Shown here one piece after another: positions 36,125 to 46,006 of a stretch of DNA of 64,000 nucleotides. Source of the DNA: Clostridia bacterium (lineage in GTDB: Bacteria > Bacillota > Clostridia > Oscillospirales > SIG627). Positions within the stretch are counted from its first letter, which is position 1. Every line of letters starts with the position of its first letter. The notes under the pieces are model-generated. The model was not told the DNA's origin and did not search any database. It worked only from the letters and a program-made list of their open reading frames with translations. Made by a program: the position numbers and the translations under genes. The stretch is taken from assembly GCA_017440805.1 (NCBI GenBank), contig JAFSGN010000008.1, forward strand, positions 32,232-96,231. The letters run 5' to 3'.

Positions 36125-37465
36125 TTAGAAAACCGCAGTTCCTACAAGGTCATATTCCATAACCTCATCAATTTTAACCCTGACAAAATCTCCGGGATTA
36201 ACCTTATTTTGCGATACAAAGAACACCTTGGTGTCAACCTCGGGCGCATCCGCCTGACTCCGTCCGCTGTAGCATTCGGCAACCGCATCATATCCTTCGC
36301 ATAACACTTCTATGGTACTGCCTACCTTGGCACATTGGTTTTCGTAATTTATCTGATACTGAATTTCACTTATTATTTCCTGCCGTTCTTTCTTTTTCGC
36401 GTTGGAAACCTGCCCTTTCATAGAATATGCACAAGTTCCCTCTTCTCTGGAGTATTCAAATACTCCCAGTCTTTCAAACCGTGCCTCTTTCACATAATTT
36501 GCCAGATTTTCAAACTGTGTTCCGTTCTCTCCCGGGAAACCTACAATAAGCGTTGTGCGTATTGTAATGCCGGGCATCTTTTTACGAAGTCTTGCTATGG
36601 CATCTTTAATCTGCGTACTGTCGCCGTGGCGGTTCATATCTTTGAGAACTTTATCGTCTATATGCTGAATCGGCAAATCTATGTATTTTGCAACACTGTC
36701 GTACTTTGCCATAACCTCAATAAGTTCATCTGTGATTTTATCGGGATAGCAGTACATAAGGCGAATCCATTTAAACGAAAAACCGTCTGCCGTACAGAGT
36801 TTTTCAAGAAGTTCCGCAAGAGCATATCTGCCGTAAATGTCAAGACCGTAACGGGTTGTATCCTGTGCAACAAGGCACACCTCTTTTACACCCAAATCAT
36901 AAAGGGTTTTTGCCTCTGCCAGAATATCCTCTATGGTACGGCTCCTGAATTTGCCTCTTATATCGGGAATTGCACAGTAGGAACACCGGTTGTCGCATCC
37001 CTCCGCTATTTTCAGATATGCGGTGTAGTCGGGTGTAGTTATTACACGGTCTCCCCCCAACTTTTGCGTTTCAGGGGCAGACACCGACACATAAGGCTGT
37101 GAGTGCGGCTCATACGCACTTCTGACCGCTTCGCATATTTTATCAAGGTCACCCACTCCCACTATGGCATCCGCCTCGGGAATTTCCTTGACTATTTTGT
37201 CGTAATAGCGTTGTGCAAAACATCCTGTGACCACAATTCCTTTAAGAGACCTGTTTTTCTTGAGCCATGCCACATCAAGAATATTTTCAATAGCCTCTTC
37301 CTTTGCCGACTGAATAAATGCACAGGTGTTTATAACAACAACATCGGCATGAATATCTTCCTCAACAAACTCAAAACCCTCTTCCAGAAGTTTTGAAAGC
37401 ATTATTTCGGTATCTATCTGATTTTTCGGGCAACCCAAAGACACAAATGCAACTTTTATTGCCAT
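36125..37465 (-). CDS. rimO: Ribosomal protein S12 methylthiotransferase
   Basis: RimO adds a methylthio group to an Asp of ribosomal protein S12. The 446-residue protein has the N-terminal UPF0004 domain with three cluster-binding Cys (first in SLGCPKN), the radical SAM motif CDNRCSYC and a C-terminal TRAM domain. It is the first gene of the rimO-pgsA pair next to recX and recA. Confidence 0.94.
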   Translation of the reverse strand: MAIKVAFVSLGCPKNQIDTEIMLSKLLEEGFEFVEEDIHADVVVINTCAFIQSAKEEAIENILDVAWLKKNRSLKGIVVTGCFAQRYYDKIVKEIPEADAIVGVGDLDKICEAVRSAYEPHSQPYVSVSAPETQKLGGDRVITTPDYTAYLKIAEGCDNRCSYCAIPDIRGKFRSRTIEDILAEAKTLYDLGVKEVCLVAQDTTRYGLDIYGRYALAELLEKLCTADGFSFKWIRLMYCYPDKITDELIEVMAKYDSVAKYIDLPIQHIDDKVLKDMNRHGDSTQIKDAIARLRKKMPGITIRTTLIVGFPGENGTQFENLANYVKEARFERLGVFEYSREEGTCAYSMKGQVSNAKKKERQEIISEIQYQINYENQCAKVGSTIEVLCEGYDAVAECYSGRSQADAPEVDTKVFFVSQNKVNPGDFVRVKIDEVMEYDLVGTAVF

Positions 37466-37492
37466 AATATCAATTGTTTCCTTTCCGTGCGA

Positions 37493-38095
37493 TTATGTGT
37501 TTTTTATTTTTTCATATACTTCCGAAATCATCCCGCAGGGATACCCACGGGAGAAAAAATATCTGTAAACAGCGCCGTAATCCTTAAATTTTCCTATATT
37601 TTTGCCCATAAGTCCGTAAAGTTTTTCCTGATAGTCGGTATGGTCGTTGCCCATAGTATACTCTACCATCCGGGAAGTAAACCCTTTTTTTATAAGTTCG
37701 CTTTGTATGCGCAACGGTCCGTAACCCTTTGAAATATAAACCTCAAGACATCGGGAACAGTACCCTTTTTCATCTATATATCCGTCTTTTTTCAGTTGCA
37801 GTACCGTTTGGGTTGCAATTTCACTGCAAAAACCTGCCTGAATAAGAGTTCTGATGAGTGCTTTTGAGGTTTTTGAGGAATAAGAAAGGGTTTTCAGTGC
37901 TTTGTCGCGGGCAGAAGTTTTATTTTCAAGATATTCTGTTATATCAAGTATTTCTCCCGACAAATCACTACCCTGTATATAAAGGGATTTGCGGGCGGCA
38001 TAGTCCTCAAATCCGAGGACAAAATCCCGTCCGCTGTCGGTGCATATAACCATATGATTTTTTCTGCTGTCATATTTCAGCGCAGTGATTTTCAC
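37493..38095 (-). CDS. recX: RecA modulator RecX
   Basis: The 200-residue protein shows tandem three-helix repeats typical of RecX, for example [21 protein letters not shown] and [21 protein letters not shown] (each shown only in part by these anchors). RecX limits RecA filament growth. It overlaps recA by 4 nt, as expected for coupled expression. Confidence 0.88.
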   Translation of the reverse strand: MKITALKYDSRKNHMVICTDSGRDFVLGFEDYAARKSLYIQGSDLSGEILDITEYLENKTSARDKALKTLSYSSKTSKALIRTLIQAGFCSEIATQTVLQLKKDGYIDEKGYCSRCLEVYISKGYGPLRIQSELIKKGFTSRMVEYTMGNDHTDYQEKLYGLMGKNIGKFKDYGAVYRYFFSRGYPCGMISEVYEKIKNT

Positions 38096-39219
38096 TCCTG
38101 TGAGTCACCGCCGAAATCGTATTCGTCCAAATCCCCGTCGTCATCTTCCAGTTCCTTTGTGTTAAAGGAAAGTGTGGCAGATATTTTTTCCTGATTCTGA
38201 TATATTTTATTTACTATTTCCTCGCGTATATCGGGATTTTCCAAAAGGAATTTACATACATTCTCTTTGCCCTGACCTATGCGTGTTCCGTCGTAAGAGA
38301 ACCATGAACCGCTCTTTTCAATAATGTCAAGGTTTACGCCTATCTCAACTATCTCGCCCTCGCGGGAAATACCTTTGCCGTACATAATATCAAATTCCGC
38401 AACCTTAAAGGGCGGTGCAACCTTATTCTTTACAACCTTGCATTTTATGTGATTGCCCACTATGTTATTTTTTTCTTTTATCTGCTGTCCCTTACGCACA
38501 TCTATACGGACAGAGGCATAAAACTTGAGTGCAAGACCGCCTGTGGTTGTTTCGGGGTTTCCGTATACAACACCGATTTTCTGGCGAAGTTGGTTTATAA
38601 ATATCACAACACAGCGGGACTGGTTTATAATACCCGAAAGTTTGCGAAGCGCCTGTGACATAAGCCTTGCCTGAACACCTACCGAAGAGGCACCCATATC
38701 CCCCTCAATTTCAGAACGGGGAGTAAGTGCGGCAACCGAGTCAACAACTATAACATCGAGTGCGTTGGAGCGTACCAGAGCATCAAGTATATCCAGTGCC
38801 TGCTCACCGTCGTCCGGCTGAGAAACAAGAAGATTGTCAATATCAACACCCAGTGCTTTTGCGTATATGGGGTCCAGCGCGTGTTCCGCGTCGATAAATG
38901 CCGCCTCACCGCCCTGTTTCTGAACCTCTGCCACAACATGAAGTGCAACGGTGGTTTTACCTGACGATTCGGGACCGTATATTTCAACTATTCTTCCTCT
39001 GGGCACACCGCCTATTCCGAGTGCCATATCAAGAGTCAGTGAACCTGTAGACACCGCCTCAACATTCATGTCGGCATTTTCACCCAGTTTCATAATTGTA
39101 CCTTTGCCGTATTTTTTGTCTATCTGTCCCATTGCGGCAGATATGGCTTTTTTCTTATCTTCAATACTTTCCTTATCCAACTTTTCAGCCCTGGACATTC
39201 TGGCAGTCTTTTCTTTCAT
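38092..39219 (-). CDS. recA: Recombinase RecA
   Basis: RecA catalyses strand exchange and triggers SOS. The 375-residue protein has Walker A GPESSGKT (82-89), the DNA-binding loops within [10 protein letters not shown] and [20 protein letters not shown] regions, and an acidic C-terminal tail. It is transcribed from a sigma-A promoter that overlaps the 3' end of prmC. No standard Firmicutes LexA box was found near it. Confidence 0.97.
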   Translation of the reverse strand: MKEKTARMSRAEKLDKESIEDKKKAISAAMGQIDKKYGKGTIMKLGENADMNVEAVSTGSLTLDMALGIGGVPRGRIVEIYGPESSGKTTVALHVVAEVQKQGGEAAFIDAEHALDPIYAKALGVDIDNLLVSQPDDGEQALDILDALVRSNALDVIVVDSVAALTPRSEIEGDMGASSVGVQARLMSQALRKLSGIINQSRCVVIFINQLRQKIGVVYGNPETTTGGLALKFYASVRIDVRKGQQIKEKNNIVGNHIKCKVVKNKVAPPFKVAEFDIMYGKGISREGEIVEIGVNLDIIEKSGSWFSYDGTRIGQGKENVCKFLLENPDIREEIVNKIYQNQEKISATLSFNTKELEDDDGDLDEYDFGGDSQE

Positions 39220-39267
39220 AACGACTCCTTTATCATAAATCAGATATTATATTTTATATATAATACA

Positions 39268-39296
39268 AGTATACCATTATTTCTTTCAAATTTCAA
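39268..39296 (-). promoter_or_regulatory. Sigma-A promoter of recA-recX
   Basis: On the minus strand, TTGAAA (39296-39291) and TATACT (39273-39268) have a 17-nt spacer. The ribosome binding site AAAGGAG lies 5 nt before the recA ATG. The -35 box lies inside the last codons of prmC. Confidence 0.72.
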
Positions 39297-40149
39297 TAGT
39301 TTTTTTCTTTTTTCCGCATACCGTACGCAAATTTCCGCGGTAATCCGGATAAACCTGTGCAGTATAGCCGTGTGATGTAAACAACGCCTTCAATATTTCG
39401 CTCTGGGTTGGTGCGATTTCGAATATCATATATCCGCCGTCTTTAAGTTTCGGAGTAAAATTATCTATAATCCGCCGGTAAAAATCACATCCGTCATCCC
39501 CGCCGTCAAGGGCGATTTCAGGCTCATATCTGACATTTCCGGGAATGTGTTTCATCTCGTCGGTTGTAAGATACGGCGGATTTGAAATAATAAGGTCTGC
39601 AGGAGGGATTCCGGAAAAACAGTCCTTTTTTGTAACATCACATTCCATAACTTCAAGTCTGTCCGAAACACCGTTAAGTATGCCGTTTTTCTTTGTATAT
39701 TCCAATGCAACAGATGAAATATCCGCACAATAGCAGCAGGAAATACGGCTGTTTTTCAGAAGTGATATTCCGATGCATCCGCTTCCGCAGCACAAATCAT
39801 AAACCACATCGCCGTCTTTTAATCTTTCAATCGCCTTTTCAACCGATATTTCGGTATCACTTCTGGGGATAAGTACCCCCTCACCCACATAAAATTCGCA
39901 GTTCCAGAACTCTGTTCTGCCCATAACATACTGCAACGGATAACCGCCCAACGCCCTGAGTGCATCATCTGTTATGACCTTGTGGTTTTCAACCTCTTTG
40001 TCGGGCGACAGAATATGCTGTGCCTTTTGCAATCCGTATTTTACATACAGTTCGTTCAAGAGTGTCTGCAAAGAAAAATATTCTTTTATCCGGGGGGCTG
40101 ATTTGTCATATTCGCTTTTAATCTTATTGTAAAGTTGCAAAAAAGTCAT
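39286..40149 (-). CDS. prmC: Peptide chain release factor N5-glutamine methyltransferase
   Basis: PrmC methylates the Gln of the GGQ motif in release factors. The 287-residue protein has the helical N-terminal domain, the SAM site DLCCGSGCIGI and the NPPY motif that binds the substrate Gln. It overlaps the DUF1385 gene by 4 nt. No prfA is adjacent. Confidence 0.94.
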   Translation of the reverse strand: MTFLQLYNKIKSEYDKSAPRIKEYFSLQTLLNELYVKYGLQKAQHILSPDKEVENHKVITDDALRALGGYPLQYVMGRTEFWNCEFYVGEGVLIPRSDTEISVEKAIERLKDGDVVYDLCCGSGCIGISLLKNSRISCCYCADISSVALEYTKKNGILNGVSDRLEVMECDVTKKDCFSGIPPADLIISNPPYLTTDEMKHIPGNVRYEPEIALDGGDDGCDFYRRIIDNFTPKLKDGGYMIFEIAPTQSEILKALFTSHGYTAQVYPDYRGNLRTVCGKKKKTIEI

Positions 40150-41183
40150 TGGTCGATATCTTCCGTGTCCGCAGTTTCAGAAACCCCGGGCAACTTTATG
40201 TTTTCAAAAACGCTTTCTTCGGGGAATACTTCGGGAAGTGCCGATTTGAGTGCAACAATCGCAACCTCAATCTGACTGTCATCAGGTTCACAGGTTGTTA
40301 TGTTCTGAAGCCAGAGTCCCGGAGCAGACAGCATCCGTATAAGTGCATTATCATGTCTTCCCGCATACATAAGAAACTCATATCCCAGTCCCACAACAAG
40401 AGGCAGAGTAATAAGTTTGAGAATTACTCTGAGAAACATATTGTCCCAGGTAATGAACATTGAAATTACAATGCCGATAATCATCATGACTATCATAAAA
40501 CTTGTTCCGCAGCGGGGGTGAAGTCGCTTTTGCCTGCGTACATTTTCAACTGTCAAATCAAGTCCCGCCTCATAGCAGAAAATAGACTTATGCTCCGCAC
40601 CGTGATACTGAAATGTCTTTTTTATATCCGGCATAAAAGACACTCCCCACACATACAGGACAAACAATGTAATTTTTAACAGACCCTCAAGAACACTCCG
40701 TACCGCGTTAAGTGCGGTATCTGAAAGAATATTTTCAAAGAAACCGCCCACAAAACCCGAAATAACAGCAGGAAACCACATGAAAAGGCATACCGAAAGT
40801 GCAACTCCCAGCACCATTCCCACAGCGGCAATCACTCCCACAAGAGATGCACCGAAAGTTTTGGCAAGCCATTTTTCAAACTTTGTTTCCTCCTGCTCCT
40901 CAACCCCTGCCGCCTCTGCGGAAAAAGTGAGAGTGGACATACTGAGTTTGAGCATTTCAACAAAGTTGACAACACCTCTGATTATGGGCAGATTAAAAAT
41001 TTTGACTTTTTCCCGAACACTTGTTACGGGATGGGTATCACGCACAATATTTCCGTCGGGGGTACGCACAGCAGTGGTATACCGCTTTTTGCTCTTCATC
41101 ATAACCCCTTCCAGTACAGCCTGTCCGCCGACTTTTCCCAACCTTTCGGACATAAGTGAACAATTATTTCTATTTTCCGACAT
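40146..41183 (-). CDS. DUF1385 membrane protein
   Basis: The 345-residue protein (from ATG 41183) starts with the family motif GGQAVLEGVMM and contains about five membrane segments, with the conserved HGAEHKSIFCYE and RCGTSF blocks near the middle. The function is not established; DUF1385 genes often lie next to prmC and ribosomal genes in Clostridia. The frame extends to a TTG at 41201, but the ATG is better placed. Confidence 0.9.
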   Translation of the reverse strand: MSENRNNCSLMSERLGKVGGQAVLEGVMMKSKKRYTTAVRTPDGNIVRDTHPVTSVREKVKIFNLPIIRGVVNFVEMLKLSMSTLTFSAEAAGVEEQEETKFEKWLAKTFGASLVGVIAAVGMVLGVALSVCLFMWFPAVISGFVGGFFENILSDTALNAVRSVLEGLLKITLFVLYVWGVSFMPDIKKTFQYHGAEHKSIFCYEAGLDLTVENVRRQKRLHPRCGTSFMIVMMIIGIVISMFITWDNMFLRVILKLITLPLVVGLGYEFLMYAGRHDNALIRMLSAPGLWLQNITTCEPDDSQIEVAIVALKSALPEVFPEESVFENIKLPGVSETADTEDIDQ

Positions 41184-41373
41184 TACAGTTCTCTCTTTCA
41201 AAAAAATTTCTACTTATAACATTATATAATATCTTTAATAATAAATATAGCATTTTTTATTAATTTTTAGGTGGAACAACGGCATAAAAACAGTGCTTTT
41301 TCCTGTGCGGAAAAAAATAAACAGACATTAATGGCAGATGTTTTTACAATTGTAAAAAAAATGTTAAAAACTA

Positions 41374-41402
41374 TTGACAAAAGGCATTGTTTACTGTATA
41401 AT
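41374..41402 (+). promoter_or_regulatory. Perfect consensus sigma-A promoter of yceD-rpmF
   Basis: TTGACA (41374-41379) and TATAAT (41397-41402) match consensus exactly with a 17-nt spacer. AAAGGA precedes the yceD ATG. The 254-bp region also serves the divergent DUF1385 gene; no riboswitch fold was recognised. Confidence 0.88.
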
Positions 41403-41437
41403 AACAATTGCGACTTTAGTATGCAAAGGAAAAGAAT

Positions 41438-41941
41438 ATGGTCGATAACAACAAAATACTTGATATTAACGCTTTGCTTAACAACGAGGTACGCGAGGTT
41501 TCTTTCAATGTGGAGATTGACCTCTGTGCCGACGGCGTTGCCTTTACCCGCCCGGCAACCATGAACGGTAAGGCAGTAAACATGGCAAGTTATATCGAGT
41601 TCACAAGCAGTATTGATTATTTCTATTCAACGGCTTGTTCCCGTTGTCTTAAACAATTACAACGGAATCTGCATCTGGAACTGAAATTTCCCGTTGCAGT
41701 CTCCCTTGAAAACGACGACGAAGCCGACGAGTACATTATACCGCAAAACGGCAAAATCAACCTGCAAGAAATTTGCGAGGAGAATTTTATTCTTAATCTT
41801 CCCATACGCGAATTATGTTCCGAAGATTGCAAAGGTCTTTGTCCCCGTTGCGGTGCCGACCTGAATGTTTCCGGGTGTTCCTGTCCCAAAAAGGATGTGG
41901 ACATAAGGCTTCAAGGTCTGGCAGATTTCTTTAAAGATTAA
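41438..41941 (+). CDS. yceD: YceD/DUF177 family protein
   Basis: The 167-residue protein has the DUF177 pattern: an N-terminal beta-rich part with CSRCLKQL and the C-terminal CxxxCKGLCPxCGxDLN motif, which probably binds zinc. YceD is linked to 23S rRNA processing and is almost always encoded before rpmF, as here (29 bp gap). Confidence 0.93.
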   Translation: MVDNNKILDINALLNNEVREVSFNVEIDLCADGVAFTRPATMNGKAVNMASYIEFTSSIDYFYSTACSRCLKQLQRNLHLELKFPVAVSLENDDEADEYIIPQNGKINLQEICEENFILNLPIRELCSEDCKGLCPRCGADLNVSGCSCPKKDVDIRLQGLADFFKD

Positions 41942-41970
41942 AATTTTATCCTTTACAGGAGGTAACAAAA

Positions 41971-42153
41971 ATGGCAGTACCTAAGAGAAAAGTATCTCAC
42001 GCCCGTAAAAGCAAGAGACGCTCAAGCGTTTGGAAACTCAACACCCCTGCACTTGCTGTATGTTCCAAGTGTGGTGAGTACACCGCTCCGCATAAAGTTT
42101 GCAGTGCCTGCGGTTACTACGACGGCAAAGAGATTATCAAGAAAGAAGCGTAA
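41971..42153 (+). CDS. rpmF: Ribosomal protein L32
   Basis: The 60-residue protein begins MAVPKRKVSHARKSKRRS and has two CxxC pairs (CSKC and CSAC), the zinc-binding form of L32. An AGGAGG lies 7 nt before the ATG. The four-Cys form suggests that it is not the zinc-independent paralogue. Confidence 0.97.
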   Translation: MAVPKRKVSHARKSKRRSSVWKLNTPALAVCSKCGEYTAPHKVCSACGYYDGKEIIKKEA

Positions 42154-42256
42154 TTTTGCAAAAATTGCAGCTTGGGATATTTCAAATTATGTGCATTGCT
42201 CATGATTTGGTATATCCTTTTTCTTTTTCAAAAACATTTTGTAAGGAAGTTTTGTT

Positions 42257-43570
42257 TTGGTAACAGTACAATCGGTAAAAAAACGCTCTCCCGCAGAAAA
42301 ATGCGGTATAAAAAGCGGAGACAAACTTATATCGGTAAACTCTCATCCCATAAATGACATTCTGGATTATGGGTTTTATACCCGTGAAAAACTGCTTGAG
42401 ATTGAGATAGAATCAGAAGGTGCCCTCAGGCACATAACCATGAAAAAAAGCGAAGATGCAGACACGGGTATGGAATTTGAAAGTTTTCTTATGGACAAAA
42501 AACGCTCCTGTGCCAACAGGTGTATTTTCTGTTTCATTGACCAACTTCCAAAAGGAATGAGAGATACACTGTATTTTAAAGATGACGACACCCGTCTTTC
42601 CTTTTTGCAGGGAAACTATGTAACTCTGACAAATGTTTCGGACCGTGATATATCAAGGATTTTAGAAATGCATATAAGTCCTGTAAATGTGTCGGTACAT
42701 ACCACAAATCCCCAACTCCGTGTAAAAATGCTGGGAAATAAAAACGCCTCCAAAATAATGGACCAGTTGAACACCCTGGCATCTCACAATATATCTCTCA
42801 ACTGTCAGATAGTTTTGTGCAAGGGCTATAACGACAAAGAGGAACTTGACCGTTCCATGAAAGAACTTTATGCACTGTATCCCGCACTCTCCGGAGTGTC
42901 AATAGTCCCGGTAGGTCTTACGGATTACCGCGACGGACTGTGCCAACTTGAGCCGTTTACCAAAGACGAAGCCCTTGAAACAGTACGGCAAATCGAGGCT
43001 TTCGGCGATAAATGCCGTCAGGAAACAGGCTTCCGCTTGTTTTATGCCGGGGATGAATTTTATCTTAAAGCAGGTCTGAGTATTCCCGCAGAAGAAGAAT
43101 ACGACGACTATCCGCAGATTGAAAACGGTGTGGGACTTATCCGCTCGATGCAGACCGAATTTGACCTTGAACTTGACGATATACAGCAATACGAAAAAGA
43201 GTTGCTTGATGTCAGACGGAGTATTTCCGTTGCCACGGGAGAGGCGGCGTATGATTTTATTTGCGGACTGGTTGAAAAATTAAAAAAATCATGTTATAAT
43301 ATGGACATAAAAGTTTATAAAGTCAAAAATACATTTTTCGGCAGTAATGTAACCGTGGCAGGTCTCATAACAGGTCACGATTACATCAAAACTCTTTCGG
43401 GAAAGCCTTTGGGCGAGGTTTTATACATTCCCTCCTGTTCGCTCAGAAGCGGAGAAGATGTTTTCCTTGACGACATTACTCTGGGTGAACTGGAACAAAA
43501 ACTGAATGTAAAAATAATCCCTCTCTCCAACGACGGAAGCGAATTTCTGAGAGAACTGCTGAAACAATAA
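42257..43570 (+). CDS. PDZ-containing radical SAM protein (DUF512)
   Basis: The 437-residue protein begins with a PDZ-like domain (about 1-70), then a radical SAM-like motif CANRCIFC, and a C-terminal DUF512 domain. The start is TTG 42257, with AAGGAAG 7 nt upstream. Its function is unknown, but the order DUF512-der is well conserved in Clostridia, which suggests a role linked to ribosome or cell-cycle GTPases. Confidence 0.88.
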   Translation: MVTVQSVKKRSPAEKCGIKSGDKLISVNSHPINDILDYGFYTREKLLEIEIESEGALRHITMKKSEDADTGMEFESFLMDKKRSCANRCIFCFIDQLPKGMRDTLYFKDDDTRLSFLQGNYVTLTNVSDRDISRILEMHISPVNVSVHTTNPQLRVKMLGNKNASKIMDQLNTLASHNISLNCQIVLCKGYNDKEELDRSMKELYALYPALSGVSIVPVGLTDYRDGLCQLEPFTKDEALETVRQIEAFGDKCRQETGFRLFYAGDEFYLKAGLSIPAEEEYDDYPQIENGVGLIRSMQTEFDLELDDIQQYEKELLDVRRSISVATGEAAYDFICGLVEKLKKSCYNMDIKVYKVKNTFFGSNVTVAGLITGHDYIKTLSGKPLGEVLYIPSCSLRSGEDVFLDDITLGELEQKLNVKIIPLSNDGSEFLRELLKQ

Positions 43571-43592
43571 AAATTTAGTAAAGGGTGATACC

Positions 43593-44924
43593 ATGGCAAA
43601 ACCCATAGTGGCTATTGTAGGACGGCCAAATGTAGGTAAAAGCACATTTTTCAATAAACTTGCGGGAGTAAGAATATCCATAGTCGAAGATACTCCGGGG
43701 GTTACCCGCGACCGTATATACTACGAAACCGAATGGTGCGGTAAATCTCTTACCATTATCGACACCGGCGGTATTGAACCGAAAACCGACAATATAATTT
43801 TAAAACATATAGTAACTCAGGCACAAATTGCCATTGAAACAGCAGATGTGATTGTGTTTATGGTAGATATTACCACCGGGCTTACCGCAGATGACCGCGA
43901 TATTGCCCAGATGCTGAAAAAATCACATAAACCTGTTGTTCTTGCGGTAAACAAAGTGGACTCCATCGGCAGTCTGCCGCCTGAATTTTACGAATTTTAC
44001 GAACTGGGTTTTGAAAACGACCCTATTCCCCTTTCCTCTGTTCACGGAACGGGAAGCGGCGATATACTCGACCAGGTACTTTCATATCTCCCCGACGAGA
44101 TTGACCAGGAAGAAGACAACGACCGTATAAAAGTTGCGGTTATCGGAAAACCAAATTCGGGCAAGAGTTCGATAATCAATCGTATTTTAGGCGAAGAACG
44201 GCTTATAGTTTCGGACATTGCAGGTACTACACGAGACGCGGTTGACACAAAAGTTGACAATCAGTACGGAAAATACACCTTTATAGATACGGCAGGTATA
44301 AGAAGAAGCAGCAAAATCGAGGACTCTGTTGAGAAATACAGTGTTCTCCGTGCAAATATGGCGGTAGAGCGGGCAGATGTTTGTCTTATTATGGTAGACG
44401 CAGGCGAAAAAGTAACCGCACAGGACGAACGGATTGCAGGTATCGCCCACGAGGCAGGAAAAGCATCTATACTTGTTATAAACAAGTGGGACACCGTGGA
44501 AAAGGACAACACAACCACGGCACAGTTTACCAAAGACACCTACGACAAATTATCCTATATGACTTATGCCCCTCTTATGTTTGTTTCGGCAAAGACGGGG
44601 CAAAGGGTTGACAAACTTTTTGAGCATATAAATTATGTGAACATGCAGGCATCAATGCGTGCCACAACAGGTATGCTGAACGATGTTCTTGACGATGCCA
44701 CAACAAGAGTCCAGCCGCCCTCCGACAAGGGCAAACGGCTCAAGATTTACTATATGACTCAAATCGGTGTAAAACCGCCCACCTTTGTTATTTTCTGCAA
44801 CAGTATCGAACTTTTCCATTTTTCATACCGGAGATACATCGAAAACTGTCTGCGTGAAACTTTTGGATTTAAAGGAACTCCGATAAAAATAATAATCCGC
44901 GAAAAAGGCGACTCGGCTCAATAA
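43593..44924 (+). CDS. der: Double-domain ribosome GTPase Der (EngA)
   Basis: Der acts in 50S assembly. The 443-residue protein has two tandem GTPase domains, with GRPNVGKST at 10-18 and GKPNSGKSS near 183, and a C-terminal KH-like domain. It follows DUF512 by 22 bp and ends at a terminator; plsY and gpsA, common neighbours, are not here. Confidence 0.96.
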   Translation: MAKPIVAIVGRPNVGKSTFFNKLAGVRISIVEDTPGVTRDRIYYETEWCGKSLTIIDTGGIEPKTDNIILKHIVTQAQIAIETADVIVFMVDITTGLTADDRDIAQMLKKSHKPVVLAVNKVDSIGSLPPEFYEFYELGFENDPIPLSSVHGTGSGDILDQVLSYLPDEIDQEEDNDRIKVAVIGKPNSGKSSIINRILGEERLIVSDIAGTTRDAVDTKVDNQYGKYTFIDTAGIRRSSKIEDSVEKYSVLRANMAVERADVCLIMVDAGEKVTAQDERIAGIAHEAGKASILVINKWDTVEKDNTTTAQFTKDTYDKLSYMTYAPLMFVSAKTGQRVDKLFEHINYVNMQASMRATTGMLNDVLDDATTRVQPPSDKGKRLKIYYMTQIGVKPPTFVIFCNSIELFHFSYRRYIENCLRETFGFKGTPIKIIIREKGDSAQ

Positions 44925-44928
44925 CCTG

Positions 44929-44960
44929 AAAGGGAAAAGCAAAAATGCTTTTCCCTTTTT
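44929..44960 (+). terminator. Terminator after der
   Basis: The stem AAAGGGAAAAGC/GCTTTTCCCTTT with a 6-nt loop is followed by a T run, immediately after the der stop. Confidence 0.88.
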
Positions 44961-45043
44961 ATTGCAGGTTTTGCTATTTACTTTTTTTCAAAAATATGAT
45001 ATAATTACCGGGTTATGTTATAAAATTTGTTACGGAGATTTTT

Positions 45044-45925
45044 ATGATTAAATTACGCCAGACTGTTATGCCCATCACAGCCGCATTTATATGGGGTACG
45101 GCTTTTGTCGCTCAGAGTATCGGAGCAGACTACATAAAACCTTTTGCATTCAATGCCCTGCGGTTTGTTATTGCCTTTTGTTTTTTACTGATTATGTGTG
45201 TGATAAAGAGAAAAGTGTTTCACACCACAACCCATCCCACAAAACGCCGACAGTTATTAACAGGTGGTACTCTTTGCGGAATAATAATGGCAGTTGCAAC
45301 AGTCCTGCAGCAAAAAGGACTTGAATCCACATCCTCCGGTAAAGCAGGATTTATTACCGCACTTTACATTGTAATAGTTCCTGTCATCGGCTTTTTTATG
45401 CGTAAAAAAACTCCCAAAGCACTGTTTTTGAGCATTCCTCTTGCGGTAGCCGGGCTTTATCTCTTGTGTATAACAGAGGATTTCACCATTGCACAAGGTG
45501 ATTTTTATGTACTTTTATGTGCTTTCTGTTTTTCGGCTCATATAATGGTTATTGACCATTACACACAAATAGTTGACGGTGTTGAAATGTCCTGCATCCA
45601 GTTTTTTGTAGCAGGAATTATTGCTCTTGCAGGTATGTTCCTGACAAACCAAGTTCCCTCACTGCAGGCAGTGCAGATTTGCCTTTTCCCTCTTTTTTAT
45701 CTGGGTGTTTTTTCAAGCGGTGTGGCATACACACTCCAGATTTTATCCCAAAAAGGCTCCAACCCCACGGTTGTATCTCTCCTTTTGAGTCTGGAGTCGG
45801 TTTTTGCCGTACTTGCAGGTGCAGTTATACTGAAAGACCATATGACTTTAAAGGAATATCTGGGTTGCTTTATAATGCTTGTAGCAGTGGTTTTCGCACA
45901 ACTTCCCGATAAAAGCAAGAAATAA
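45044..45925 (+). CDS. DMT family transporter (EamA)
   Basis: The 293-residue protein has ten hydrophobic segments in two EamA repeats, with AAFIWGTAFVAQ at the start of the first and the LLSLESVFAVLAGAVIL block in the second. It would export or import a small metabolite; the substrate cannot be inferred. It is a single gene with its own terminator. Confidence 0.9.
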   Translation: MIKLRQTVMPITAAFIWGTAFVAQSIGADYIKPFAFNALRFVIAFCFLLIMCVIKRKVFHTTTHPTKRRQLLTGGTLCGIIMAVATVLQQKGLESTSSGKAGFITALYIVIVPVIGFFMRKKTPKALFLSIPLAVAGLYLLCITEDFTIAQGDFYVLLCAFCFSAHIMVIDHYTQIVDGVEMSCIQFFVAGIIALAGMFLTNQVPSLQAVQICLFPLFYLGVFSSGVAYTLQILSQKGSNPTVVSLLLSLESVFAVLAGAVILKDHMTLKEYLGCFIMLVAVVFAQLPDKSKK

Positions 45926-45958
45926 TCCCCCGCAAAATCATATAAACAAAAAATAAAA

Positions 45959-46006
45959 GGCAGTTATACGGAGTATTTCTTTACACCGTATAACTGCCAA
46001 TTTTTT
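45959..46006. terminator. Bidirectional terminator between DMT and amidohydrolase genes
   Basis: A 13-bp perfect stem (GGCAGTTATACGG with CCGTATAACTGCC, 14-nt loop) is flanked by A-rich and T-rich runs between convergent genes. Confidence 0.9.

Noticed and set aside
39220..39300. LexA box upstream of recA
   Set aside because: No CGAAC-N4-GTTCG-type palindrome is present; only a sigma-A promoter is seen. SOS control may use a different motif or be absent.
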